From positions 82,935-146,934 of the forward strand of contig NZ_JARXWB010000020.1 in NCBI RefSeq assembly GCF_029892425.1: DNA of 64,000 nucleotides, in the 5' to 3' direction. Of the stretch, positions 9,131-18,296 are shown piece by piece. The position numbers were made by a program, and so were the translations under genes. Below the pieces are notes generated by a model. That model was not told the DNA's origin and did not search any database. It saw only the letters and a list, made by a program, of their open reading frames with translations. This DNA comes from Bradyrhizobium sp. BR13661. GTDB taxonomy: Bacteria > Pseudomonadota > Alphaproteobacteria > Rhizobiales > Xanthobacteraceae. Position 1 is the first letter of the stretch; the number at the start of each line of letters is the position of its first letter.

Positions 9131-9649
9131 ATGTCAGAGGAGTCGATGCACATTAGAGCTGCGACCGATGCGGACGTCGACGTCATATTCAAGGTACATA
9201 GAAATTCTGTGTTGACACTATGCCGGCAAGAATACTCTTCAGACCAGCTAGCAATGTGGCTAAACGGCCGCAATCCGAGCATTTATTTGGATGCTGTCAA
9301 GAAACGCGCGATTTGGGTCGCCGAAGATAAACGTGAACAGGTTATCGGCTTCGTAGAAATTGATGGTTTCGAGGTTACAAAACTATTTGTTGCGGGAGGC
9401 AACGCGTTCCATGGCGCCGGAAAGAAATTATTGCAACTAGCGGTCAGTCAGATTGCAGTAAGTGGGGCGGCGAAGGTGTCTCTAGAGGCAACACTTACGG
9501 CAGTGAAGTTCTATGAGAAATACGGCTTCCGCATAGTGGGGCAAGGCGTTTTCTCCAGAGGTAGCAACGCGATGAACCTCGAAATCGTAAAGATGGAACT
9601 GGACTTTGAAGGAGCAGCCCTGCCAGTTGAGAAGTTGATTGAAGAATAG
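9131..9649 (+). CDS. GNAT-family N-acetyltransferase
   Basis: Predicted acetyl-CoA-dependent acetyltransferase of the GNAT superfamily, 172 aa from the ATG at 9131 (GGGAG upstream); an ATG at 9146 with AGAGGAG close by is an alternative. The fold is recognisable from MHIRAATDADVDVIFKVH (strand 1 and helix 1), VIGFVEIDGFEVTKLFV (strand 4), a degenerate acetyl-CoA loop around HGAGKKLLQLAV (motif A, normally R/Q-x-x-G-x-G/A) and the C-terminal FYEKYGFRIVGQG (motif B). Target molecule unknown. It stands alone between the TRAP gene and a pseudogene, and its codon use looks more AT-rich than that of the transport operons, possibly reflecting separate acquisition. Confidence 0.85.
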   Translation: MSEESMHIRAATDADVDVIFKVHRNSVLTLCRQEYSSDQLAMWLNGRNPSIYLDAVKKRAIWVAEDKREQVIGFVEIDGFEVTKLFVAGGNAFHGAGKKLLQLAVSQIAVSGAAKVSLEATLTAVKFYEKYGFRIVGQGVFSRGSNAMNLEIVKMELDFEGAALPVEKLIEE

Positions 9650-9939
9650 TGGGGATCGGCTTGTGTAGCGATAGCGGCGCCTGCCGAGTTAGGCTCGGTA
9701 CCATGCTGGCAATATTTCGGCACCTGACTTCAATATTGGCCATACGCTGGACGGCGTTTACCGGGCAGGTGACCTGAAATGTTGATCGCGACGGAGAAGA
9801 GAGAAAATTCCGCAGAGATGTCTGCCGAGCAATATTGCTAGCGCCCGGCTATTTGGGCAGGCAGAGAGCCATCGACGCCTTGAAACGGTCCATCACGACC
9901 AGGCTTTTGAAATGCTTGATGTTGTGGTTTTCAAAGAAG

Positions 9940-10711
9940 GGACGGCGCGATGCGACTGTGGCCTATGGCGCCGACGTTCGGGTGGTTCAGGGAAACTATG
10001 ACGATGCGGTCCGGAAGGCCGCGGAATACGCCGCATTAAACGGCTGGCAGATCGTTTCTGACACCGCTTACGTGGGCTATACGGAAATCCCGCGCGATGT
10101 CATGCAGGGTTACGGCGTCGTCATGGAGGAAGTCTTTGAGTAACTTCCCGATGGTCTCGCGCCCACGCACGTTTTCGTCCAGGGCGGAGTGTGCGGTCTT
10201 GCTGCGAGTGTCTGTTCATATCTCTGGGAAAAACTCGAGGGAAGGGCGCCCGCATTCTTCGTCGCCGAGCCGGAAGGCCAAATGCCTCTTGCTCAGCGCG
10301 GAGGCGGGGCAGCCTGTCCCGGATCACGGTCCTCTAGACGGGATCATGGCAGGGCTTGCCTGCGGTGAGGTCGTTCTGCTGGCCTGGGACGTGCTCGACG
10401 ACGGCGTCGACGGCTTCGTCGTGATCGAAGATGAGGCGGCTGCCGAATCTATGCGACTGCTGGCCGACTTCCGATACGGCGATCAGCCTGTTGTAGCTGG
10501 AGAGTCAGCCGTCGGGTCTTGCGGCAATGCTGCTCATCGCGGGCGACGCGCACACGCGCACCGCAATCGGGCTCGGTCGAGATAGCGTCGTTCTGGTCGT
10601 CGGCACCGAGGGCGCGACCGACCCCGCACTGTACTCGCAGATCGTCGGGCGCGTGGCCGAGTCCGTCGCATCTGACTGGTCATCATCCGTTCAATCGCTT
10701 TCCACGGTCTG
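9940..10711 (+). pseudogene. Diaminopropionate ammonia-lyase, 5'-truncated and multiply broken
   Basis: Remnant of the PLP enzyme that converts 2,3-diaminopropionate to pyruvate and ammonia (DpaL/YgeX family, about 400 aa). Homology-like segments run in three frames. AYGADVRVVQGNYDDAV and GYTEIPRDVMQGYGV lie at about 9960-10130. An in-frame TAA at 10141-10143 replaces a codon inside the expected EQLPDG-like turn. The frame then continues with THVFVQGGVCGLAASV to about 10278, and shifts to AEAGQPV...IMAGLACGEVVLLAW...VVAGESAV (about 10285-10510). It shifts again to LIAGDAHTRTAIGLGRDSV...TEGATDPALYSQIVG (about 10527-10690). The N-terminal third with the PLP lysine is not recognisable. Family identity is judged by eye from these motifs. 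Confidence 0.8.
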
Positions 10712-11047
10712 AACCGTGGGGCGCCGTCGCAGTGGGCGCTTCTCCGAAGATTTGTGGCGCCCGCATTTGAGCGGGCACTTCATCCAACCTGCGCTGATGG
10801 GTCGAAAAGCTGAACTTAGCCCGGTAGCTGTGTTCGGTCAGACTAAGTCTGACCGACTGAAGGGCCAGGTCTTGCGCCAACAATGATGGACGGTGGCGGA
10901 CTGCGTACGACGGTTACGGGAAGCACGCCGAACATGGCTCCTGCTCAGTTGCACTTGCGGATTGTGAGAGTGTTGAGTAGAGGAGGCCAGACACGGCGGT
11001 AATCATCGGATTGGGCCGGATGCATTTCCTCGTTGGCGAGGGTGGAG
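10712..11047. other. Intergenic region containing an orphan palindrome
   Basis: Non-coding as far as I can see. It holds a near-perfect 23-bp palindrome listed separately, and no recognisable gene remnant after the ammonia-lyase homology ends. Confidence 0.35.
10834..10856. repeat. Near-perfect 23-bp palindrome
   Basis: TCGGTCAGACT at 10834-10844 and AGTCTGACCGA at 10846-10856 are exact reverse complements around one central base. The 11-bp arms could form a dimeric-regulator operator or an RNA hairpin. No T-run follows, and no regulator gene lies beside it. Function unknown. Confidence 0.6.
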
Positions 11048-11233
11048 ATGGTCAGGCAGTCGGACGATAGGAGCAACGTCAGAACGGAGGAATGCCTTCG
11101 TCTGATGGCGGCATTCGTTGCGCTCAAAGATCGAAAGGCAAGGGCAACGCTAGTAAAGCTTGCCGAAGAATATGCTGCCTTTGAGTCCGATAGCCTCTTA
11201 ACTTTCGTTACCGATCGCAAAAACGACCGCTAA
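11048..11233 (+). CDS. Small hypothetical protein
   Basis: A 61-residue frame from the ATG at 11048; a TTG at 11033 would add five residues. The translation contains RTEECLRLMAAFVALKDRKARATLVKLAEEYAAFES, a strongly amphipathic two-helix pattern. It resembles short rhizobial proteins, and tails of HTH regulators, built around LMAAFxxIKDPxxRxxLLxLAE; this is recalled from general familiarity and was not searched. GAGGGTGGAG directly abuts the ATG, so initiation is uncertain. No signal peptide or membrane segment. It stands alone downstream of the pseudogene, so it may itself be a remnant of a larger regulator. Confidence 0.45.
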   Translation: MVRQSDDRSNVRTEECLRLMAAFVALKDRKARATLVKLAEEYAAFESDSLLTFVTDRKNDR

Positions 11234-11589
11234 TCGACGCGCCGCCTGATCTGCTGGATGGGGCCAATCGACGTACGATCAGCCTCGGCATCGTTGATCC
11301 TGGCAAGAAGATAAACCAGTGTTCAGCCAGGGAGCCGCGCAGGATAGCTTTGGCGATGTTCCCCCGAGCATATGGCTCATGCTGCACGGAGAAGCATTGA
11401 TGGCAAAGTACCTTGATTCCTCGCCTATGCAAAGCGCACCCGGGGTTCGTCCCAGTCCTCCAAATATTTAGCGGTGCTCAATTTCGAAAATGGAATAATT
11501 GAAATCGACAATCACCCGCTTGTAACCACTACGTGGATTCATCAATTTGGGCGCCTGCGAAATAACGTCCAACTGTCTGATGGAAATCC
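11234..11589. other. Promoter region of the gcl operon
   Basis: About 355 bp with no recognisable gene. AT-rich stretches around 11470-11560 are the likely promoter area for the glyoxylate operon. No strong inverted repeat was seen and no regulator gene adjoins. Confidence 0.35.
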
Positions 11590-13389
11590 ATGGCGAGGAT
11601 GCGTGCTATCGATGCGGCGGTTCGTGTGCTCGAGCGAGAGGGAATAACCCAAGCGTTCGGCGTGCCAGGAGCCGCAATCAATCCGTTATATTCTGCGCTC
11701 AAGCTGCGTGGCTCAATTGCTCATATCCTCGCGCGTCATGTCGAAGGCGCCGCGCATATGGCGGAAGGGTACACGCGGGCGAAGGCAGGCAATATCGGCG
11801 TCTGTATCGGAACGTCCGGCCCAGCTGGTACGGACATGATTACTGGGCTTTATTCAGCCATAGCGGACTCCATTCCGATCCTCTGCATCACCGGGCAAGC
11901 ACCGAGGGCACGCATTTTCAAAGAGGATTTTCAGGCGGTCGATATCGAATCAATCGCCAAGCCGGTGACGAAGTGGGCCGTTACTGTGCGGGAGCCGGCA
12001 TTAGTGCCGCGAGTATTTAGTCAGGCCTTTCACATTATGCGATCAGGGCGCCCCGGTCCTGTTCTGATCGACTTGCCGCTTGACGTACAACTTGCGGAAA
12101 TTGAGTTCGACGATGAGATCTACGAGCCCTTACCGGTCTACAGGCCCTCAGCGACCCGCAAGCAGATCGAGAAAGCGCTCGAGATGCTCAACGCGGCGGA
12201 ACGGCCTCTGATCGTCGCTGGTGGCGGTGTCATCATCGCTGATGCATCGACGCTGCTCGTCGAATTTGCGGAGGTGGCCAATGTCCCGGTGGTTCCGACC
12301 CTGATGGGCTGGGGCGCAATCCCGGACGACCACGTGTTGATGGCTGGAATGGTTGGCCTTCAAACGAGTCATCGCTATGGCAATGCCTCGCTGCTTGAAT
12401 CGGACTTCGTGCTCGGGATCGGCAATCGTTGGGCAAATCGTCACACCGGCTCGATCGATACATATGCCAAGGGTCGTAAGTTTGTGCATGTTGATATCGA
12501 ACCGACACAGATCGGCCGCGTATTCGGTCCCGATCTGGGTATCGTTTCTGACGCCAAGGTGGCATTGGAATTATTAGTTTCGGTTGCCAAGGAGTGGCGC
12601 AAGGCTGGAAAGTTGACCGAATGGCAGGCTTGGCCAGCGTCATGCCAAGATCGCAAGCGGTCATTGCTGCGCAAGAGCCATTTCGACAACGTGCCCATCA
12701 AGCCGCAGCGTGTCTATGAAGAGATGCGCAAGGCCTTCGGGCGAGATACCTGCTATGTTAGCGTCATCGGCCTTTCGCAGATCGCCGGCGCTCAATTTCT
12801 CGGCGTTTATCATCCCCGCTATTGGATCAACGCTGGGCAAGCAGGGCCACTTGGCTGGACGCTTCCCGCTGCACTTGGGGTGCGGGCCGCCGATCCGAAT
12901 CGCGAGATCGTCGCCCTATCGGGGGACTATGATTTTCAGTTCCTGATCGAAGAGCTCGCGGTCGGAGCTCAGTTCAAGCTGCCATATATCCACGTTGTCG
13001 TTAACAACGCATATCTCGGGCTAATACGTCAGGCACAGCGCGGCTTCGATATGGATTATCACGTCCAGCTCTCCTTTGAGAATATCAACTCGCCTGCCGT
13101 TGGTGTCTATGGAGTCGACCATGTTGCCGTAGCCGAGGGGCTCGGCTGCAAGGCTATTCGTGTCACCGATCCAAATGAAGCGCAGGCCGCATTCGCAAGA
13201 GCACGCGCGCTGATGGCCGAATTCAGGGTACCCGTGGTCGTCGAGTTCATTCTCGAGCGCGTCACGAATATTGCGATGGGTACCGAGATCGACAACATCG
13301 TCGAGTTCGAGGAGGTTCTCGATGTTCCGCTTGATGAGAGTCCTATAGCGGGATTGGAGCGGGTGTCAAAGAAGCGCGAGCGGGTCTGA
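11590..13389 (+). CDS. gcl: Glyoxylate carboligase (tartronate-semialdehyde synthase)
   Basis: Thiamine-diphosphate enzyme that condenses two glyoxylate molecules into tartronate semialdehyde and CO2; 599 aa, the usual length. The N-terminal PYR domain contains QAFGVPGAAINPLY and RHVEGAAHMAEGYTRA. Residue 51 is Val where nearly all ThDP enzymes have the catalytic Glu; this substitution is characteristic of genuine Gcl and separates it from acetolactate synthase. The central domain has LIVAGGGVI and the C-terminal PP domain LSGDYDFQFLIEELA, the GD...N ThDP-Mg motif with VVNNAYLG. It is first of five co-directional genes; hyi follows after 48 nt. ATG at 11590, with an alternative at 11599. Confidence 0.95.
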   Translation: MARMRAIDAAVRVLEREGITQAFGVPGAAINPLYSALKLRGSIAHILARHVEGAAHMAEGYTRAKAGNIGVCIGTSGPAGTDMITGLYSAIADSIPILCITGQAPRARIFKEDFQAVDIESIAKPVTKWAVTVREPALVPRVFSQAFHIMRSGRPGPVLIDLPLDVQLAEIEFDDEIYEPLPVYRPSATRKQIEKALEMLNAAERPLIVAGGGVIIADASTLLVEFAEVANVPVVPTLMGWGAIPDDHVLMAGMVGLQTSHRYGNASLLESDFVLGIGNRWANRHTGSIDTYAKGRKFVHVDIEPTQIGRVFGPDLGIVSDAKVALELLVSVAKEWRKAGKLTEWQAWPASCQDRKRSLLRKSHFDNVPIKPQRVYEEMRKAFGRDTCYVSVIGLSQIAGAQFLGVYHPRYWINAGQAGPLGWTLPAALGVRAADPNREIVALSGDYDFQFLIEELAVGAQFKLPYIHVVVNNAYLGLIRQAQRGFDMDYHVQLSFENINSPAVGVYGVDHVAVAEGLGCKAIRVTDPNEAQAAFARARALMAEFRVPVVVEFILERVTNIAMGTEIDNIVEFEEVLDVPLDESPIAGLERVSKKRERV

Positions 13390-13437
13390 CGAGATCTGCT
13401 TCAGCCCGCGAGCAGCCAAATCAATGAGGAGGATCGT

Positions 13438-14223
13438 GTGCCGCGCTTCGCTGCGAATCTTACAATGATGTTCACCGAGATCGCGTTTCTTGACCGCTTT
13501 CGTGCGGCGGCAGATGCAGGATTTTCCGGTGTCGAGTATTTGTTTCCTTATGCGTTCCCCGCAACCGATTTGGCAAGCCGTCTCAAGGCGAACAAACTGG
13601 AGCAAGTGCTCTACAATCTGCCGGCGGGAAACTGGAACGACGGCGAAAGGGGCATTGCCATCTTCCCGGACCGGGTCGAGGAGTTCCGCGACGGTGTAGC
13701 TACCGCTATCGAATATGCCAAAGCGCTCAACTGTCGGCAGGTGAACTGTCTTGCTGGCTTGGTTCCCAGCGAGGTCGATGCAAGTAAGCTGCGCGAGACA
13801 TTTATAGCCAACCTCAAGTTTGCGGCCGCAGCGCTTGAGGCTGAGGGAATCAGGCTGTTGATAGAGCCAATAAACATACGGGATATCCCGAAGTTCTATC
13901 TCAATCGTACTGAACAAGCACTTGCGATCCAACAGGCTGTTGGATCGGACAATTTGTTCATTCAATACGACATTTATCATATGCAGATCATGGAGGGCGA
14001 TCTGGCGAGAACGATCGGCTCCAACATAAGCCGGATCGCGCATATACAAATCGCCGACAATCCAGGACGACACGAGCCCGGTACGGGCGAAATCAACTAT
14101 CCATTCCTGTTCCGCCATCTGGACGAAATCGGCTATCGCGGTTGGATCGGCTGCGAGTACAAGCCCAAGACAACAACGAAGGACAGCTTGGGCTGGCTGG
14201 CGTCATACTCCGAACGCGGATAA
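13438..14223 (+). CDS. hyi: Hydroxypyruvate isomerase
   Basis: Xylose-isomerase-like TIM barrel enzyme, 261 aa, interconverting hydroxypyruvate and tartronate semialdehyde. GTG start at 13438 preceded by GAGGAGG. Family marks are PRFAANLTMMFTE at the N-terminus, FLDRFRAAADAGFSGVEYLFPY (residues about 18-39), the metal/catalytic Glu in LLIEPINIRDIP (about 142), QYDIYHMQIMEGD (about 178-190), HIQIADNPGRHEPGTGEINY (about 202-221) and GWIGCEYKP at the C-terminus with the second catalytic Glu. It lies directly between gcl and the tartronate semialdehyde reductase, the standard order of the glyoxylate-to-glycerate pathway. Confidence 0.94.
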   Translation: MPRFAANLTMMFTEIAFLDRFRAAADAGFSGVEYLFPYAFPATDLASRLKANKLEQVLYNLPAGNWNDGERGIAIFPDRVEEFRDGVATAIEYAKALNCRQVNCLAGLVPSEVDASKLRETFIANLKFAAAALEAEGIRLLIEPINIRDIPKFYLNRTEQALAIQQAVGSDNLFIQYDIYHMQIMEGDLARTIGSNISRIAHIQIADNPGRHEPGTGEINYPFLFRHLDEIGYRGWIGCEYKPKTTTKDSLGWLASYSERG

Positions 14224-14246
14224 GTAACCCTCGGGAGAAGCTCTCA

Positions 14247-15152
14247 ATGACGAACGTAGGATTCATCGGCCTCGGAATCATGGGCTGTCCCATGGCCAGC
14301 CATCTTCAAGCAGCTGGCCACCGCTTATTGCTGCGTGATGTTGCTCCTGTTCCTAAGGAGTTGATTGCGGCAGGCGGAAAGGCGTGCAAGTCCGGAAAGG
14401 AAGTTGCGACGCAATCCGACGTTATCATCATCATGGTTCCGGATACCCCGCACGTGGCAGCAGTTTTGTTCGGCGAGGGTGGGGTGATGGAGGGGCTCAC
14501 GGAAGGCAAGGTCGTGGTCGACATGAGCTCGATAGCGCCGCTTGCTACCAAAGAATTCGCGGCCAAAGTCAATGCTGTCGGATGTGAATATCTCGATGCT
14601 CCAGTATCGGGTGGCGAGGTGGGTGCCAAGGCGGCCGCCTTGACCATCATGGTAGGCGGCTCTGAGCCGACTTTTAACCGCGTCAAGCCGTTGTTTGAGT
14701 TGATGGGCAAGAACATCACGCTCGTGGGTGGGAACGGAGATGGACAGACAACAAAAGTCGCCAATCAGATTGTTGTCGCGCTTACTATTGAGGCCATCGG
14801 CGAAGCACTGCTCTTTGCGTCCAAGGCAGGAGCAGATCCCGCGCTGGTCCGACAGGCGCTAATGGGCGGATTTGCCTCGTCGAAAATACTCGAGGTGCAT
14901 GGCGAGCGCATGATAAAGCGGAAGTTTGATCCCGGTTTTCGCATAGAGTTGCACCAGAAGGACCTCAATCTCGCGCTCGAAGGCGCGCGGAATCTTGGCA
15001 TCTCGCTGCCAAATACGTCTATGGCGCAACAGCTATTCAACGCCTGCACCGCTGATGGCGGTAAGGGTTGGGATCACTCCGCAATGGTGAAGGCCTTGGA
15101 AATCATGGCGCGCCACGAAATTGGGAGCGGAGTGGGCAAGCGAGCGTCATGA
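14247..15152 (+). CDS. glxR: 2-Hydroxy-3-oxopropionate (tartronate semialdehyde) reductase
   Basis: NAD(P)-dependent beta-hydroxyacid dehydrogenase, 301 aa, reducing tartronate semialdehyde to D-glycerate. The ATG at 14247 follows GGGAGAAG; the in-frame extension to 14142 overlaps hyi and is not used. Visible are the Rossmann motif VGFIGLGIMGCPMASHL (residues 3-19), the substrate-binding DAPVSGGEVGAKAAALTIMVGG (about 115-137) and the catalytic Lys in GQTTKVANQIVV (about 171), then FKPGFRIELHQKDLNLAL-like sequence near 233. GarR and GlxR share these features and cannot be separated by sequence alone; the gcl-hyi context favours GlxR. Its stop overlaps the next start (ATGA). Confidence 0.93.
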   Translation: MTNVGFIGLGIMGCPMASHLQAAGHRLLLRDVAPVPKELIAAGGKACKSGKEVATQSDVIIIMVPDTPHVAAVLFGEGGVMEGLTEGKVVVDMSSIAPLATKEFAAKVNAVGCEYLDAPVSGGEVGAKAAALTIMVGGSEPTFNRVKPLFELMGKNITLVGGNGDGQTTKVANQIVVALTIEAIGEALLFASKAGADPALVRQALMGGFASSKILEVHGERMIKRKFDPGFRIELHQKDLNLALEGARNLGISLPNTSMAQQLFNACTADGGKGWDHSAMVKALEIMARHEIGSGVGKRAS

Positions 15153-16420
15153 CCGTCGATTATCGCAGCCTGCTTCTTAAAATGTTTCGCGCGGCCGTAG
15201 ATGCGGCAGCGCCGGCACGGTGTGTGCCCGCGCACCTGCCGTCAAGACCGAAGGGACGTACGATCGTAGTCGGAGCCGGCAAGGCCGCTGCGGCAATGGC
15301 TGCAGCGGTCGAGGCAAATTGGGACGGCCCGATAACTGGGTTAGTCGTAACGCGCTACGGTCACGCCGTACCCTGTGAGCGAATTGAGGTCGTCGAAGCG
15401 TCGCACCCCGTTCCGGACGAGGTCGGCGCGGACGTTGCAGCTCGCATCCTTCGGCGAGTTGGTGGCCTCTCAGCGGATGATCTGGTGCTGGTGCTGATGT
15501 CCGGCGGCGGTTCGGCGTTGCTCGCGCTACCAGCTGACGGTATTACTCTTCAAGATAAGCAAGCGATAAATCGTGCGTTGCTGGCCTGTGGTGCCGGTAT
15601 TGGCGAAATGAATACGGTGAGGAAGCACCTCTCGGCCATCAAGGGCGGCCGGCTGGCGGTCGCCGCAGCACCGGCTCGCGTGATGAGTCTAGCGATTTCT
15701 GATGTTCCCGGCGACGACATTTCGGTTATCGCGTCCGGCCCCACCGTACCCGATGCTTCGACCCGGCACGATGCTCTTGCGGTGCTGTCAAAGTACCGCA
15801 TCGCGGTGCCGCCGTCGGTTTCTGCCCATCTTGGCGATCCGGTCTCAGAAACACCGAAGCCAGGTGACCCCCGGTTCGGGCACGTCGTTAACCGACTCGT
15901 GGCCACGCCGCAAATGTCGCTCGAAGCGGCTGCACGAGTGGCTCGTGATGCTGGGATTCCTTCATTGATACTCGGTAGCGCGATTGAAGGCGAGGCCCGC
16001 GAGGTCGGCATTGTTCACGCGGGCATAGCCCGGCAATGCAGCGAGTGGGGACAACCGATGGAAATACCTTGTGCAGTCATTTCGGGAGGCGAGACCACCG
16101 TTACATTGCGAGGCGGCGGACGCGGTGGACGCAACGCCGAATTTCTCTTGAGCCTCGGCATCGCCGTCGACGGCAGGTATGGCCTCTGGTCGCTAGCCGC
16201 AGATACCGACGGCATCGATGGAAGTGAGGACAATGCTGGCGCAATTCTGGCGCCTGATACTGTGGGTCGCGCTCGTTGCGTTGGCGTCGACTGCAAAGCG
16301 CGTATGGCCGACAACGATGCGTACACGGTATTTAAGGCGCTAGACGATCTTGTCGTGACCGGGCCAACCCGTACTAACGTGAACGATCTCCGGGTGATGC
16401 TGGTCACAAAGAGGAGTTGA
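15149..16420 (+). CDS. ttuD: Glycerate 2-kinase, MOFRL/TtuD type
   Basis: Kinase of the GckA/TtuD (DUF4147 plus MOFRL) family, 423 aa, phosphorylating D-glycerate to 2-phosphoglycerate. The ATG at 15149 overlaps the glxR stop as ATGA, so translation is coupled; an in-frame start at 15068 would lie inside glxR. Features are TIVVGAGKAAAAMA near residues 36-49, the glycine-rich LMSGGGSALLALPADG near 115-130, MNTVRKHLSAIKGGRLA near 155, and a C-terminal MOFRL domain with VISGGETTVTLRGGGRGGRNAEF and DTDGIDGSEDNAGA. The 2-phosphoglycerate product leads, through enolase, to the pyruvate kinase encoded next. Confidence 0.93.
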   Translation: MTVDYRSLLLKMFRAAVDAAAPARCVPAHLPSRPKGRTIVVGAGKAAAAMAAAVEANWDGPITGLVVTRYGHAVPCERIEVVEASHPVPDEVGADVAARILRRVGGLSADDLVLVLMSGGGSALLALPADGITLQDKQAINRALLACGAGIGEMNTVRKHLSAIKGGRLAVAAAPARVMSLAISDVPGDDISVIASGPTVPDASTRHDALAVLSKYRIAVPPSVSAHLGDPVSETPKPGDPRFGHVVNRLVATPQMSLEAAARVARDAGIPSLILGSAIEGEAREVGIVHAGIARQCSEWGQPMEIPCAVISGGETTVTLRGGGRGGRNAEFLLSLGIAVDGRYGLWSLAADTDGIDGSEDNAGAILAPDTVGRARCVGVDCKARMADNDAYTVFKALDDLVVTGPTRTNVNDLRVMLVTKRS

Positions 16421-16422
16421 TT

Positions 16423-17845
16423 GTGCGCCGCAATCGCAAGAGCAAGATCGTTGCAACGGTCGGGCCTAGTAGCGCATCGCCGGAGATGCTTCGTCGATTG
16501 TTTGTCGCTGGTGTGGATGTATTCCGGTTGAATTTTAGTCACGGAACGTGGGCGGACCATGGCGCTGTCGTCGAGAGCATTCGGGCGTTAGAGAAAGAGT
16601 TCAATCGGCCGATTGCGATCTTGCAGGATCTGCAAGGGCCGAAAATTCGCATTGGCGTCATTCCTGGTGGTCCGCGGCGCGTTGATGCTGGAGAGGTGCT
16701 GGGGTTTGCTTTGGAGCGGCCGGCTAAAGCAACCGATATTCCGCTACCACATAGGGAAATTTTTCAATGTATCACGCCACAGCAAGATATCTCGATTGAC
16801 GACGGTAGGTTACGAGCGCGAGTCGAACACATCGACGGAGATCGCTTTGTTGCCAGAGTACTCGCTGGGGGCATGCTTAGCGATCGCAAGGGCTTCAATA
16901 TGCCCGGTGCCGTTTTGGGCCTTTCAGCTCTCACCGAGAAGGATCGGGCGGATCTTTCTTTCGGTCTTGAGCTCGGTGTGGACTGGGTAGCGTTGTCGTT
17001 TGTGCAGACAGCAGCCGATGTGATCGAAGGTCGTGCCCTGGTCGGCGGCAAAGCGGCATTGATCGCAAAGATCGAACGACCGTCGGCCCTGGCGAACATC
17101 CAGGACATCGTCAGACTGTCGGATGGCATTATGATCGCGCGCGGAGATCTCGGTGTAGAGATTCCGGCGGAGGAAGTACCGGCGCAGCAAAAGGAGATCA
17201 TTCGGCAATGCCGCCTGGCCTCGAAGCCGGTCATCGTCGCGACTCAGATGCTCGAGTCAATGGTAAATGCTCCCGCGCCTACGCGCGCTGAATCTTCCGA
17301 CGTCGCGACCGCGGTTTACGACGGCGCAGACGCCGTGATGCTTTCGGCTGAGACCGCATCAGGCAGCTATCCGACTGAAGCCGTTGCCATGATGGATAAG
17401 ATCGTGGGCAGAACAGAGATTCACGAATTTTATCGGCGCATCATTACGGCCATTGAACCTGATGTCGAGCAAACGCCGCCGCATATGATCGCAAGAAGTG
17501 CCAGCGAGATTGCGGATCGGCTCGATGCGGCAGTCATAGTGGCGTTCACCAGCAGCGGCATCACTGCGGCACGCATTGCCCGGCAAAGACCCGCGGCGAT
17601 GATTGTTGCGCTTACACCTCATAGATCGGTGGCACGCCGCCTATGCTTGTTCTGGGGCGCTCACAGTGTGCTGTCCGCGGACATTCGGAGCTATGAAGAG
17701 ATGGTGGAGCGGGCCAAGCGGGCAGCGCTTGATGAGGGGTTCATCTAACGGGGACATCGTCGTGGTTGGTGGTGTGCCATTTGGCGAGGCGGGGACTACA
17801 AACAATCTAAGGGTCATAAAAATCGGCCGCGGGGCCGTGCCATAA
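16423..17845 (+). pseudogene. pyk: Pyruvate kinase with a C-terminal frameshift
   Basis: Pyruvate kinase (PEP + ADP to pyruvate + ATP), last gene of the glyoxylate-glycerate operon. The GTG at 16423 follows GAGGAG; a TTG at 16417 is possible. All catalytic parts are intact: KIVATVGPSS, FRLNFSHG, DLQGPKIRIG, the catalytic Lys in LIAKIERPSAL (about 214), MIARGDLGVEIP and MLSAETASGSYPTEAV. The frame stops at 17746-17748 (441 aa). The next frame continues directly with NGDIVVVGGVPFGEAGTTN and LRVIKIG, the expected C-terminal domain ending, to TAA at 17843-17845. Removing one T near 17746 would restore about 473 aa. Either the gene is disrupted in its last 30 residues, or this is a sequencing error. 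Catalysis might survive, since the active site is upstream. Confidence 0.88.
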
Positions 17846-18296
17846 CACTTCGAGCTCCCTTTTTAGAGCCAACCTGAAGCACTGCAAGAGGAAAGTGCTG
17901 GGAGAAGGGCGCCAGCGTGCATCGAGCCTACGGATGGTATGATCGGAGAATGCTACGCTCCTTGACGGCCGACTTGGCCCAGGAAAGTCCTAGCGTGGTG
18001 GATGCTCCGTGGGTAACTCGACGAAGCGCCTAGTTCTGTGAGGTGACCCAGAGCAGCAGTCTATTGTTGGTCCGATGCCGCTTTGTGCCTTCTTGGGGAG
18101 GTTGAAGCATGCGGCTTCGAAAACAAGTCGGAGCCCTATGTGGCACCGCAGCACCCGCTTGCCGATTGACATACGGCCAACCGGCGAACAGTTTCGGCGC
18201 GGATGAAGGCTCGGCGGTCCAGTCAGACATGCTCCTAGCCACCATATGCATGTGGCCTCGCCAGAGAGTTGGGCGACGGTTGGAGAACTAGCTGTC
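17846..18296. other. Intergenic region between pyruvate kinase and LysR genes
   Basis: About 450 bp without a convincing gene. Short overlapping frames on both strands here have no recognisable domains. It presumably holds the 3' end of the gcl operon transcript and the LysR promoter. Confidence 0.35.

Noticed and set aside
11590..13389. Acetolactate synthase for the ThDP enzyme
   Set aside because: Residue 51 is Val in place of the catalytic Glu, and the gene is followed by hyi and glxR, which identifies glyoxylate carboligase.
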